In this document: one piece after another, positions 21,635 to 31,543 of the stretch
Numbering within the stretch: position 1 is the stretch's first letter
How the letters are laid out: the number at the start of each line of letters is the position of its first letter
Assembly: GCA_033557465.1 (NCBI GenBank)
Contig: CM066037.1
Location: forward strand, 520,730,686-520,794,685
Direction: 5' to 3'
DNA from: Ichthyophis bannanicus
Taxonomy: Eukaryota; Chordata; Amphibia; Gymnophiona; Ichthyophiidae
Length of the DNA stretch: 64,000 bases
Position numbers and translations under genes: made by a program
The notes under the pieces: model-generated
Seen by the model: only the letters and a program-made list of their open reading frames with translations
Told to the model about the DNA's origin: nothing
Databases searched by the model: none

Positions 21635-22647
21635 GCTCCCTGGGGCCTACCTCAGGAAGTTGAGGAGGTTGTCCTAGCCTCTAGGAAACAGTCCACTAGA
21701 AAAACCTATACTCTCAAATGGAAAAGGTTTTCTGTGTGGTGTCAGCTACGTACAGAGGATCCTTTCTCCTGTACTGTACCAGTAGTGCTTCAGTACTTAC
21801 TGCACTTATCCAATCAGGGACTTAAGTCCAATTCCGTTCGGGTCCACCTCTCAGCTCTTGCAGCTCACCACTCACTGGTGGAGGGACATTCTCTCTTGGG
21901 TCAGCCCTTGGTGTCCTGCTTTCTCAGGGGCTTGCTTTTACTCAAGCCCCCAATCCGTCATCCTGCCCCTGAGTGTGAGTTGAATGTGGTCTTGCAGCAA
22001 CTGACTCTCCCACCTTTTGAGCCCATGGCTACTTGCCCACTGCGCTTCCTCTCCTGGAAGACACTCTTCCTGATAGCCCTTACTTCGGCTAGGCGAGTGA
22101 GTGAGCTTCAGCCCTGGTCTGTGATAGGCCTTACACCAGGATTTATAGGAACCGGGTAGTCCTCAGGACTCATCCAGAGTTCCTCCCAAAGGTTGTCTCC
22201 TCCTTCCACCTCAATCAGGAGGTGGTTCTTCCAACATTCTTCCCTAGGCCTCATGCAAGCCAGGCTGAAGCAGTTCTGCATATCCTGGACTGTAGGAGGG
22301 CCTTATCCTTCTACCTTGACCGTACGCAGGGGCATAGAAGGGCTACTCAGCTCCTTTGACCCTAATGTTAGGGTTGGCTGTGTCCAAGTGTACCTTGTCC
22401 ATCTGGGTGGCTGACTGTATCACCTGGGCTTACAAGGCGGCTGACCTTCCTTTGCAGGGTCAGGTTACGGCCCACCGAGTCAGGGCAATGGCTGCCTCAT
22501 CTCCGCTCTGTGCCCTTGGCAGACATCTGCAGGGCTGCAACTTGGTCTTCAAGCCAGACCTTTGCGGCCCATTACTGTCTGGAGAGGGAGTCCCGTAGGG
22601 ACAGTGCTTTTGGCCAAGCAGTACTCCGGAATCTCTTTGAGGTTTAG
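21635..22647 (+). pseudogene. DIRS A2 tyrosine recombinase
   Basis: The frame at 21632-22159 encodes the core-binding domain (EEVVLASRKQSTRKTYTLKW) and SARRVSELQ with the first catalytic Arg, then shifts through a small deletion. The ACRVRAMAAS-like HxxR region (about 22465-22500) and the terminal Tyr segment (about 22555-22580) are in other frames. Stop TAG at 22645-22647. Confidence 0.78.
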
Positions 22648-22772
22648 GCAACTCCTGCCCTCTGTTGGGCTACCAGTGGAGGTTGTGTCCTTGAAAAGTC
22701 TTTCTTTGCTGCTGAGACTAGAGGGAGCTCTCTTGTTCAGCCTGGGTTCCTCAGTAGCCCAGAGCTTGGGAG

Positions 22773-22874
22773 TCACCCATATGTGAGGACTGACTTCCTG
22801 CTTGATCCTGGAGAAAGAGTAGTTACTCACCTGTAACAGGTGTTCTCCAGGAGCAGCAGGAATCAGTCCTCACA
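22773..22874 (+). repeat. ICR of DIRS A2
   Basis: Contains the complement of the left terminus (GGACTGACTTCCTGCTTGAT) joined by AGAGTAGTTACTCACCTGTA to the complement of the right terminus (CTCCAGGAGCAGCAGGAATC). It therefore records the sequence of the joined ends of the circular DNA form. Confidence 0.82.
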
Positions 22875-23146
22875 ACCCTCCCTCCTCACCTGGGAGTTGC
22901 AGTTGTACATAGTTTATTTTTCATTTTTGTGTGCTGTTCTTAGCTATGTCATTTGACTGAGGTAAGATGGCACCTTTAGGCGGGAAGGGAACTGCGCATG
23001 TGTGCCTGCATTCCCAAAGGCTTTCATAGAAAGCTGGGGAAATGCTCTGCTGGGGCTTCATCGGTGCCGATGACACCCATATGTGAGGACTGATTCCTGC
23101 TGCTCCTGGAGAACACCTGTTACAGGTGAGTAACTACTCTTTCTCC

Positions 23147-23430
23147 AGGATCAGCAGGAATCGGTCCTCACGACCCTCCCTCCTCCCCTTGGAGTTCCAG
23201 TCCTATATATTTCATTTTGGTTTTTTGCTGTCTTTTAGCTATGTCATCAGACTGAGGAAGATGGCACCCTTGGGGGAAAGGGGATCGCTCATGCGCGCTG
23301 CATTCCCAAAGGCTTTCTTTGAAAGCTGGAGAAATGCTCTGCACGAGGGCTCCGTCCGCACCGAGATCACCCATATTTGAGGACTGATTCCTGCTGCTCC
23401 TGGAGAACACCTATTACAGGTGAGTAACTA
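23147..23430 (+). repeat. ICR right half and right ITR of DIRS A1
   Basis: After A2 the A1 sequence resumes with CAGGATCAGCAGGAATCGGT (ICR). A short AT-rich spacer follows, then the right ITR (GATGGCACCCTTGGGGGAAA to GAGGACTGATTCCTGCTGCT), ending CCTATTACAGGTGAGTAACT. It repeats the module at 22845-23140, which belongs to A2. Confidence 0.8.
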
Positions 23431-23968
23431 CACTTTCTCCTCAATACCTTGTCCTCACTTGGTTACAAGGGCTCTGTGCTACCCTGGTTCTCTTCTTGTT
23501 TTATCGCACTTTCAGCATTTGTGCTAGTGGATCCTCCTTAACTGCTATCCCCCTCTCGGTTAGTGTATCCCAAGGGTCTGTCTCAGGCCCACTCCTTTTC
23601 TCTCTACACCCAGTCTCTTGGTACACTCATCTCCTTCCATGGTTTTCATTACGCTGACTCCCGGATCTATTTTTCTACACTGAACCTCTCAGGCAACCTA
23701 GACTCCGATTTCTGCCTATCTATCTGACATTGTCACCTGAATGTCTCACTGCCTCTTGAAATTGAACATGGCCAAAACTGAATTTATTTTTCTCCCTAAA
23801 CCCACCTCCCTCCCCTTTCTCCTTTCTCTGTGGATAACACTCTACTATTTCCTGTTTCCTCAGCTCACAATCTTAGGGATAGTCTTCGACTCCTTCCTCT
23901 CCTTCTCCACGCACATTCAACTGATAGCTAAAACCAGTCACTACGTTTTCCTTCCTTTATGAACACAC
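23431..23968 (+). pseudogene. L2-like LINE, 3' part
   Basis: Resumes the LINE cut at 2128, continuing the RT frame (LNTLSSLGYKGSVLPWF). RT motifs follow in degenerate form: a GPLLFSLYTQSLGTL block, then HYADSRIYFS, where the YADD-type box is YADS, then LTILGIVFDSFLSFSTHIQL. It is truncated at about 23968 against a DIRS gag fragment. Confidence 0.75.
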
Positions 23969-24890
23969 TCTGCCCTGACCACCGGGTCCTCGACGTTGAC
24001 CCCGGAGGCTGAGCTGATCCTCGAAGCCCTCTGGACCTGAGTAGATCCTTGGCCACGGTCCTGCTCGGTTTCCCGTTCTTCGGGACCGAGGTTGTCGCCA
24101 GCGAGCGCTGTGGCAGATGATGCCGGATCCCTTGGGGCCCGAAGAATACCACCCGTCTTCCTTGGAGGCCTCCGCTTGGGAGTCTGAAGACGAGGAATCA
24201 CTGGACACTCGCCGTCACCATGATGTTCCGTCCGATTCCCCAGTATCGGAACCTTGGAGAAGGTCCCCTCCAGATGACATGGGTTTTCGGGACTTCATTT
24301 GAGATGTGTCCAAGGCTTTGGCTTTCCAAACTGAGTCCGAGGAGGATCCTCAAGCAGATGAACTCGAAATCCTTCAGTATGAGGCCCCCCCTCAGGAGAC
24401 CCTCACGGTGCCCATTCCTCTTATCCTGGAACGCCTTATGCTCCTCATGTGGGAGACACTGGCGTCGATGCTGGTAATCAGCAAGCGGCTGGACTCGATG
24501 TATCGGGTCTGCTGGAGCCCTGGGTTTCAAAAGTCATAACTGCCACACAATTCCATGGTGGTGGAATCGGCCATGCGTCAACTGAAAAGTCAAACGCACT
24601 ACTTAGTGCCAACGGGCAGGGATGCCCACATCTTGGATGCCCTCGGCAGTTAATGTTACCAGGGTGCAGTGCTGAATTGTCGGATCCAGGCTTATCAGCT
24701 GTACATGGGCATGTACCTGAGGGACCTGGCGAAGGAGTTCGCTGGGTTCTCAGCCGGTCTCTCCGAGGAGCCTTTTCAGCGCTTCAAGGGCCTATCCAGA
24801 GCCATCGGTGAATGCTCCAAGTTCATGTCTCAGGAGGCCTATGACGGGTTCGAGTCAGTGGCCAGGGTCATGTTGAGGGCTTTAATGACT
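23969..24890 (+). pseudogene. DIRS gag fragment (diverged A-like copy)
   Basis: Frameshifted reading gives the Glu/Ser-rich middle (ASAWESEDEESLD), the LERLMLLMWETL block and then SYQLYMGMYLRDLAKEF-like sequence at 24669-24900. No ITR is attached on either side, so it is a truncated remnant between L2 and a minus-strand DIRS. Confidence 0.75.
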
Positions 24891-24979
24891 ATGCCCATGT
24901 GTCTTCACCCTGGACTCTGCATCGCACTTTGACAATAACTGAGGTGGAGTCCATTCCTTCCGGAGACACTTCTCTTCAA

Positions 24980-25256
24980 AGAAGAGTGAGTTTATTTAAC
25001 TAGGTTTATATACCGCTTTTCTATCAGTCAAAGCAGTGTACATTCAGGTACTGTATATATATTTTTTCCTTGTCCCCGAAGGGCTCAGTTTGTTTTTGTA
25101 CCTGAGACAACGGAGGGTAAAGTGGCTTGCCCAAGGCTACAAGGAGCATCTGTATGACTAGAAACCCCAATCCTTCCGCCCCAATGTTGCTGTCCTCGTG
25201 GGATTCAAACCTCTGGCCCTCCGGCCCGAGGTAACTTGTTCCAGAGCCCCACAACC
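24980..25256 (-). mobile_element. tRNA-derived SINE
   Basis: Same family as the SINE at 15354, reversed. The AT-rich tail (TTATATACCGCTTTTCTATC) is at the left, the conserved GTGGCTTGCCCAAGGCTACA body in the middle, and the complement of the B box (GGGATTCAAACC) near 25200. The A-box end is diverged. Confidence 0.78.
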
Positions 25257-25305
25257 TCATGGCTGTGAAAGAGCCTGAATTTTTGGTGGTGCCCTTCAAG
25301 GGCAT

Positions 25306-25509
25306 CTATTCTGATGTCAATGCCGGGGTCAACACTGATGTCTTGGAGCCGAACATAGATTCTTGTTGCTCTTCATGGTTCTTCAGCCCATTGCTTGTCA
25401 TCTGTAAGCAGAGAGCACATATAGAGGGCCCGAGGCACTGATGGCACCAGTTATAGTGGTCCTTTATGAAAATGGTCCAGCCACAGCTGGTGCACTTCTT
25501 AAAGCCCAT
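25306..25509 (-). pseudogene. DIRS E gag N-terminus
   Basis: 67 codons starting MGFKKCTSCGWTIFIKDHYN. The Cys pairs CTSC, CHQC and CALC match the zinc-finger-like start of the A-copy gag (MASSGFKKCDRC), but the rest is diverged. The frame stops after ALTSE. Confidence 0.65.
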
Positions 25510-25540
25510 TGGCTGGGGTGGACATGTCCGAGAAGATGAC

Positions 25541-25822
25541 TTTATTTATTTATTTAGCTGTATTTATATTCCGCTTTTCACCGGGTCAAAGCGGTCAATT
25601 GGGGGATACATTTAACACGAGGGGATATGACACACATACGTTAATACTTACAGGGAACATGGGCAATGGAGGGTTAAGTGGCTTGCCCAAGACCACAAGG
25701 AGTGCCTATAGGACTAGAAATCCCAGTCCCTCCAGCCTGAGATTGCTGTCCCCAGGTGGGACTTGAACACCCGGCCCTCCGGCCTGAAGTACCTTGTCCT
25801 AACCACTAGACCACTCCTCCCT
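25541..25822 (-). mobile_element. tRNA-derived SINE, near full length
   Basis: Minus strand: head GGAGGAGTGGTCTAGTGGTT (A box), B box GTGTTCAAGTCCCAC, central CTTGGGCAAGCCACTTAACC, end GGAATATAAATACAGC and ATTT-repeat tail (tail at the left edge on the plus strand). It sits in the 5' leader of DIRS E. Confidence 0.85.
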
Positions 25823-26593
25823 CTTCTGTCTAGTCAAGAGACTTCGATGCCCCAACCAAGAGGGTGTGAGAAAAAAACCTGCATGCTGAAAATAAAGGGA
25901 AAAAAAACATGAATGAAGAGAAGAAAAGAGAACTGAGCAGCAGAAACTACCAACAGGGCAAAAGCTTTTCTCTGGGATACAGATGTACGTCTGCAGGGCT
26001 TCGCAGAAAATAGAAGACTGAGGTAAGGACTCTGTTCGGGCAGTAAGGGGATCACACATGTGCTTGATCTCCCAAAGGCTTTCTATGAAAGCTGGGAATG
26101 GTTCCTGCGGGAGGGCTCCATGTGTGACGTCACCCATAAGTGAGGACTGATTTCCTGCTTGGTCCCAGAGAAATAACAGTTCTCCAGGACCAAGCAGGAA
26201 GTCAGTCCTCACATATGGGTGTCATCGGTGCCGATGAAGCCTCAGCGGAGCATTTCCCCAGCTTTCCATGAAAGCCTTTAGGAATGCTGGCACGCATGCG
26301 CAGTTCCCTTCCCGCCTAAAGGTGCCATCATACCTCAGTCTCTTTTTTTCCGAGAAGCCCATCGGACGTGTGTCCTGTTCTCCCGGATAAAAGTGATTTT
26401 TTTCTTTGGCGATTTTCGCTATTTTTTTCTCCGGTTCGACGCCAGTTCCCCTCCTGCCGGGTTTGGTACACCGGTATCGAGCCCGTTTTCTTCATTTTTC
26501 GGTTTTTGCCCTTCGTGGCTGGCGTTCGCTCCCTTATTTCCTTTTTCACTGGAAGGCCGGTCTTTTGACCTCGCTGGGGCTATTTTTTCCCCG

Positions 26594-28436
26594 ATGGCTT
26601 CCGGTGGTTTCAAAAAATGTGATCGGTGTAAGAAAATTATGTCTCTCACAGACACACACGTCTCCTGCCTTCGGTGCCTCGGCCCTGACCACGACCCAAA
26701 GTCGTGTGGGCCATGTGGAAAGATGTCTTCCAAGGCACTAAAGAGTCAACAGCATCAAAAGGAAAGGTTTTTCTCAGACTCTGCCTCCGGCCGGGCCCGG
26801 ACCTCGTCTGAGGCCTCGACATCTCGGGATTCCGATCCCGAGCACCGTCGAAGCCCCTCGGACAGAGGGTCCCCCGACCGGGAACGTAAGAGGAAGAAGC
26901 GGCTCGCGAGGGCGGCGTCGGAAGAGGTCCCTGGTCCCTTGAGGGCCAGGTCTAAGACCCCCGACCGCCGTCCTGGGCCCCTGGACCAAGAGAAGCCTGC
27001 CAAAGTTCCTTGCGTGGAGCCGGAGTCTGCTGGACACGTAAGCCCCATAGTCCTCGTGGACTCTCCTCCCAGAGAGCCGACGTCGGGCCCGGCGCCGCCA
27101 GGGCCCGAGTCGGTGGCTGCTGCGTCTCCCGAGCTGAGTCTCAGGATGACAGCCTTGGAGTGCAGACTGTCTGCCTTCATGGAGCAGCAGCGGACACTGA
27201 TGGCCAGCCTGTCTGGAGCATCTGCCCCGACCACCGGGACGTCGACTTCGAAGTCAACCCCGGAGACCGAGCCGATACTCGAGACCCTCACGGCTCGAAG
27301 TCGTCCTCGGTCGAGGTCTCCCTCGACCTCCCGTTCGGGACCGAGGGTGTTGACGTGGGTGCCTCGGGGCCCCGCGGGGTCGGACCCTGACTCATCCTCG
27401 GACGAGTCCGCCTGGGAGACGGAGGACGAGGAGTCTCCCGATACCTTTAAGACTCTGTGCGTCCCGTCGGACTCACCGCAGTCTGATCCCCGGAGTAGAT
27501 CCCCTCTGGAGGACACTAGGTTCTCGGAGTTCGTCCGGGATATGGCCGCTGCCTTGGCTATCCCTGCTGATCCCGAGGAAGAGCCTCGAGCCGAGGAGCT
27601 AGATGCTCTACAGTACGACTCTCCTCCGAAGGAGGCCTTTACTGTCCTGGTTCCTCCAATGCTGGAACGGCGGCTCTTCCGTATGTGGGAGGCCCCGGCC
27701 TCGGCGCCGGTTCTGAGCAAGCGAGTCGATTCCATTTATCGACTCCGCAAAAGCTCTGGTTTCCAGAAAGCACAGCTACCACACCATTCCATGGTTGTGG
27801 AATCGGCCATGCATCGTCTGAAGAGCCAGAAGATGCACTCTGCGGTGCCCCCCGGCAGTGAGGCCCGCAACCTCGATGGAGTCGGTAGGAAGTGCTTCCA
27901 GGGGTCTATGCTTGCTTGCCTGCCGTGTCCAGTCTTACCAGCTGTACATGGGCATGTACTTGCGAGACCTGGCCAAGGAGTTGGCCGGATTCTCTGCTGG
28001 TCTCTCCGGGGAACCCTTGCAGAGATTTCAGACCTTGTCCTCGGGGATTCGGGAATGCTCCAAGTTCATTTCCCGTGCCGCCTACGATGGCTTCGAGGCT
28101 TCGTCCCGAGTTGCGGCTGCCGGCATTGCGGCTCAACGCCAGGCGTGGCTGCAGTCATCGGACCTCGAGCCATGGGTTCAGGACAAGTTGGTCGATGTCC
28201 CCTGCCGAGGTGAGAACCTTTTTGGCAAACCCGTGACCGAGAAGGCCGCTCAGCTCGAGACCGAGCACCTTACCCGGACAAGGCTGTCGAGGAAGACCTC
28301 TGCCCCTTCACATAAGAAGGGCTCGGGTAAGAAGTCCTTTTACCCGAGGAAGGGCAATGTCTACAAACAGTACCCTCAGTATCAGGCTGCCCAAGCTGCC
28401 CCCCAGGGTCAGCCAGCCAGCCAAGGGCCAGGGTAA
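26594..28436 (+). pseudogene. DIRS A3 gag-like ORF (one frameshift)
   Basis: About 613 codons. Residues 1-50 carry MASGGFKKCDRCKKIM, CLRCLGPDH and CGPCGK, a Cys/His-rich finger. Residues 55-330 are Ser/Arg/Pro/Glu-rich and low in complexity. From about 350 comes the conserved domain (MLERRLFRMWEAPASAP, HHSMVVESAMHRLKSQK, YQLYMGMYLRDLAKELA, LEPWVQDKLVDVPC) and a basic Lys-rich tail. A 4-bp duplication at about 27908 (GCTTGCCTGCC against GCTTGCC in sister copies) is the main break. The product resembles a particle/nucleic-acid-binding protein by position only; no enzymatic motif is visible. Confidence 0.85.
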
Positions 28437-30357
28437 TGGGCCCCGTAGGCAGAGAACCCCCAAGCCTCAGGCCCCTGCTCCCACTCAGCAGGGTGGGGGT
28501 TTTTGACTCCTTGAGCGTAGCCACTCCGTCCCTGCTTTCCCATCCCTGCACAGGCGGTCGCCTTGTACTCTTTGCCCACCAGTGGCCTCTCATTACCACC
28601 GACAGTTGGGTGCTGGACATAGTCCAAAAGGGCTGTGCCCTGCATTTTCATCAACTGCCGCCTCCTTACTTCCCAGGGGGAACCCTTGAGACCTCCCCTG
28701 CACACAGACCTTCTCCTTCGAGAGCTCCGAGGTCTGTTGTTGGACAGGGCGGTGGAGCCTGTGCCTCCCCACTTGCAAGGTCACGGATTCTACTCCAGGT
28801 ATTTCCTGGTACCCAAAAGGACTGGTGGCCTTCGACCCATTCTGGACCTCAGGAACCTCAACAAGTTCCTAGAGAAAGAGAAGTTCAAGATGCTTACTCT
28901 TGGAACACTTCTGCCCTACCTCCAGCAGGGAGATTGGCTATGCTCCTTAGATCTAAAGGATGCGTACACTCACATCCTCATACATCCAGACCACAGAAAG
29001 TACCTCAGGTTCATTGTGGGAGGAGACCATTATCAGTACAGGTTGCTGCCTTTTGGACTGACCTCCGCTCCCCGGGTCTTTACCAAGTGCTTGGCAGTGG
29101 TTGCGGCCTACCTGAGAAATCAAGGCATCTTTGTCTTTCCCTATCTGGACGACTGGCTCATCAGGGGTCAGACGTCCCTGGAGGCCAGACAAGCCACCCT
29201 CAGAACAATTGCTCTGCTTCAAAACGTGGGCTTTGTCATAAACTTCGCAAAGTCCACTTTGCTCCCCTCCCAGAACTTGGAGTTCATAGGGGCAAGATTG
29301 GATTCTCAACTGGCAAAGGCCTTTTTGCCAGAAGACAGGGCTCAAAGACTGATGGACGTGGCCAAACAGTTCCTGAACAGGTCCCTGGTCTTCGCCAGAC
29401 TCTGCCTCAGACTTCTGGGCCACATGGCTTCGACAGTGCATGTGACTCCCAATGCAAGGCTCCATATGAGGCCTGCACAGTGGTGCCTTTGGACTCAGTG
29501 GTTTCAAGCCACAGGCCGCCTAAGAGACAGGAGAAAGGTGTCCAGACCCCTTTTGTCCTCCCTCAGCTAGTGGCTACATCCACCCAACTGCTGAAGGGGA
29601 TGCCCTTCCAAATGCCAGAATACTTGGTGGTCCTCACCACCGACGCCTCTCTGAAGGGCTGGGGTGCTCATTGTCCAGACAAGTGCACTCAGGGCCTCTG
29701 GTCTCCCTGGGAGGCAGCCCAACAAATCAATCTCCTGGAACTTCGAGCTATCCGCTTAGTTCTCAAGGCTTTTTCTCCGGCCCTGGCTCACCGCTCAGTC
29801 TTGATTCAAACAGACAACCAGGTAGCCATGTTTTATGTGAACAAACAGGGCGGAACTGGGTCCAAGCTCCTTTGTCGAGATACTCAGGACCTTTGTTCAT
29901 TTGCCCTCCAGCACAACATGCTTCTCAAGGTGGTGTACCTTCCAGGCCAGGAGAACTGCCTGGCCGACCGGTTGAGCAGAATTCTGCAGCTCCACGAGTG
30001 GCAGCTGCATCCCTTGGTCGTTCAGAAGATCTTCCTGAAGTGGGGTCTCCCTTGGATTGATCTCTTTGCCAGTCCTTTGAACAAGCAACTGCCCAAGTTC
30101 TGCTCCAGGCAACTGCATCCTTTGAGGATAGCACCAGATGCTTTTCTGATGTCCTGGTCTCAGGGCCTCCTGTATGCGTTTCCTCCCACGCCCTTGGTGG
30201 TCCGAACTCTTTTCAAGACTCTTCAGGACAAGGCCTCGGCCCTGCTGGTAGCTCCCAGGTGGCCGAGGCAGCCTTGGTTTCCACTTCTGCTGCAGCTGGC
30301 AGTGGATTCCCCTCTACCTCTGGGGTTTCAACCCGACCTTCTCTCACAGGAGCAGGG
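28437..30357 (+). pseudogene. DIRS A3 RT-RNase H-methyltransferase ORF (3' truncated)
   Basis: The RT frame is open at 28635-29570: GFYSRYFLVPKRTGGLRPIL, CSLDLKDAYTHILIH, LPFGLTSAPRVFTKC and the catalytic YLDDWLIRG. RNase H and methyltransferase are in another frame up to 30357 (VLTTDASLKGWGAHC, VQTDNQ-like, IDLFASPLNKQLPKF, YAFPPTPLVVRTLF, APRWPRQPWFP). Shifts lie near 28670 and 29570. The last about 40 codons of the domain are replaced by Penelope-like sequence. Confidence 0.82.
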
Positions 30358-31030
30358 TTTCAAAGTCTGTTTTGATGTGTTGATCAACTAAATCATTTGA
30401 TCGAGTGAGCATGTATTCGACTATGCACTGACATACATGATTTTAAACGCCATGCGGAAGATATGAGAAACAGATTTCTATACCGTGGCTACCCAAGGAA
30501 ATATGTTCAAGTAGCTTACTTTAGAGCTAAAAACACTGACAGGGATACTTTACTTGCTACCAAGAAACATGTGCCTTCTAATAAATTAGTTTGTGCCCTT
30601 ACATTTTCTAACTTGTCACATAGTATTGTACATATATTAAAACAGGAATGGCACTTATTGTCTTCACTGCCAGCTTTTTCATCAAAACAATTAACTGTGG
30701 CCTACAAGCGCATTCGTAATCTCGCAGACATTCTGGTAACCCTCTGCTTTATCAAAACAAAGAATGAATCCGAAAATAAAGGGACATTTTAAATGTGGCA
30801 AATGTTCCGTGTGTTCTCATGTTTTAGTTGCCAAGGACTTTTTTCAACACAGTAATTCCAAAATCCATTTACATCAGTTTTCCAATTGTAACACGTCTAA
30901 TGTTCTATGTGAACGTCTAATGCAGGACCACAAAAGGGGACTGTTACTTCTGGAGAGAGATCTGCAATTATGAGTATATACTTCTGGGAATTTTCTGTAA
31001 GGAATTCTTTGTATTAAAGCTAATTAATCT
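30358..31030 (+). pseudogene. Penelope-like element fragment (RT C-terminus and linker)
   Basis: Translation gives DFKRHAEDMRNRFLYRGYP, then KHVPSNKLVCALTFSNL, RIRNLADILVTLCF and KGHFKCGKCSVCSHVLVAKD, then HLHQFSNCNTSNV. This order (RGYP block, the RNLRD-like block, CxxC linker finger, NCNT entry to the GIY-YIG endonuclease) is typical of Penelope-like elements. A frameshift lies near 30770 and the GIY-YIG domain is missing. The sequence at 37186-37650 may be its 3' tail, separated by later insertions. Confidence 0.72.
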
Positions 31031-31280
31031 GTGAACCCGCTATTTTTTGTTAAATCAGTCCGGGCCTAGTAGCAGCAGTTTAAGTTTAAATTTAAATCAC
31101 AGAAGAGAGCTTTCTGGTTAAATTTAGTACCCAGCAGAGAGCTTGTAGTTTAAATTTCATAATAAGTTAGAGCCTAGCAGCAGCAAAGAGCTATAATTTA
31201 AAATCAAATAAGAATATAGCTTACCTCAGCAGCACAGGATAGGGTACTGTGTAGCAGCCCTCTTTTAATAGGTGTTATTT

Positions 31281-31315
31281 CCCTCCCTCCCTCCCTCCCC
31301 ACACCCACCCACCCC
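31281..31315 (+). repeat. CCCT/CCCA-rich simple repeat
   Basis: Four CCCT units followed by CCCCACACCCACCCACCCC within the LINE 5' leader. Confidence 0.9.
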
Positions 31316-31543
31316 TGGGATAATCATAGCTTTATAGGTACTTACACATCTTAAAAGACAGGGGGTGCTCTCAAGTGAAGCTTGTTACCCAAATCAGTCA
31401 TACGCTAAGGACCTGAGGTTAATTAAGCTTCAGGTGAACAAGGTATATTAAACGTATTAGGTACAGTTTTATTAGTATAAATATCCATAGCAACCCTTAG
31501 GAAGTAAAGAACTTAAAGATCTAAACAAAAACTTAAAACTAAG

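Larger units (their letters stand above)
17379..23150 (+). mobile_element. DIRS-like retrotransposon copy A2
   Basis: Left ITR 17381-17555, right ITR about 22965-23140, ICR 22773-22874. TTCTCCAGGA occurs at both junctions (17379-17388 and 23141-23150). It lies exactly in the ICR of A1 and in the same orientation. The body holds gag (17805-19752), RT-RNase H-methyltransferase (19682-21634) and YR (about 21470-22647), all frameshifted. Confidence 0.85.
2119..23440 (+). mobile_element. DIRS-like retrotransposon copy A1 (hosts an ERV, a SINE and copy A2)
   Basis: Left ITR is about 2127-2310 (CCAGGACCAAGCAGGAAGTC onward) and right ITR about 23245-23430, its inverted counterpart. Between them lie gag (2528-3789 and 13327-13945), RT-RNase H-methyltransferase (13880-16154), YR (16120-17174) and the ICR (17309-17378 plus 23147-23185). 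The 10-bp sequence CACTTTCTCC occurs at both outer junctions (2119-2128 and 23431-23440), and L2 LINE coding continues across the gap when the element is ignored. About 15 kb of the span is later insertions: the retrovirus at 3790-13326, a SINE at 15354-15648 and A2 from 17379. Confidence 0.85.
24891..26175 (-). mobile_element. DIRS family E fragment, minus orientation
   Basis: On the minus strand the order is left ITR (26175 to about 25985; complement of GGTCCCAGAGAAA, GTCACCCATAAGTGAGGACT, AGGCTTTCTATGAAAGCTGG), a 5' leader, then a gag start at 25509. Two SINEs are inserted in it. The body after gag is lost. The identity of 24891-24979 is uncertain. Confidence 0.6.
26180..30357 (+). mobile_element. 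DIRS-like retrotransposon copy A3 (3' truncated)
   Basis: Left ITR from TTCTCCAGGACCAAGCAGGA at 26180 to about 26360. The gag (26594-28436) is the best preserved in the window. The RT-RNase H-methyltransferase ORF runs to 30357, where sequence switches to a Penelope-like element. YR, ICR and right ITR are missing and I do not find them downstream. The left end abuts the DIRS E terminus head to head. Confidence 0.83.

Noticed and set aside
26755..27735. A 326-codon open frame on the minus strand opposite DIRS A3 gag
   Set aside because: It is the antisense of the Ser/Arg-rich gag region and has matching antisense frames in A2 and A4. No domain is seen; composition explains the absence of stops.
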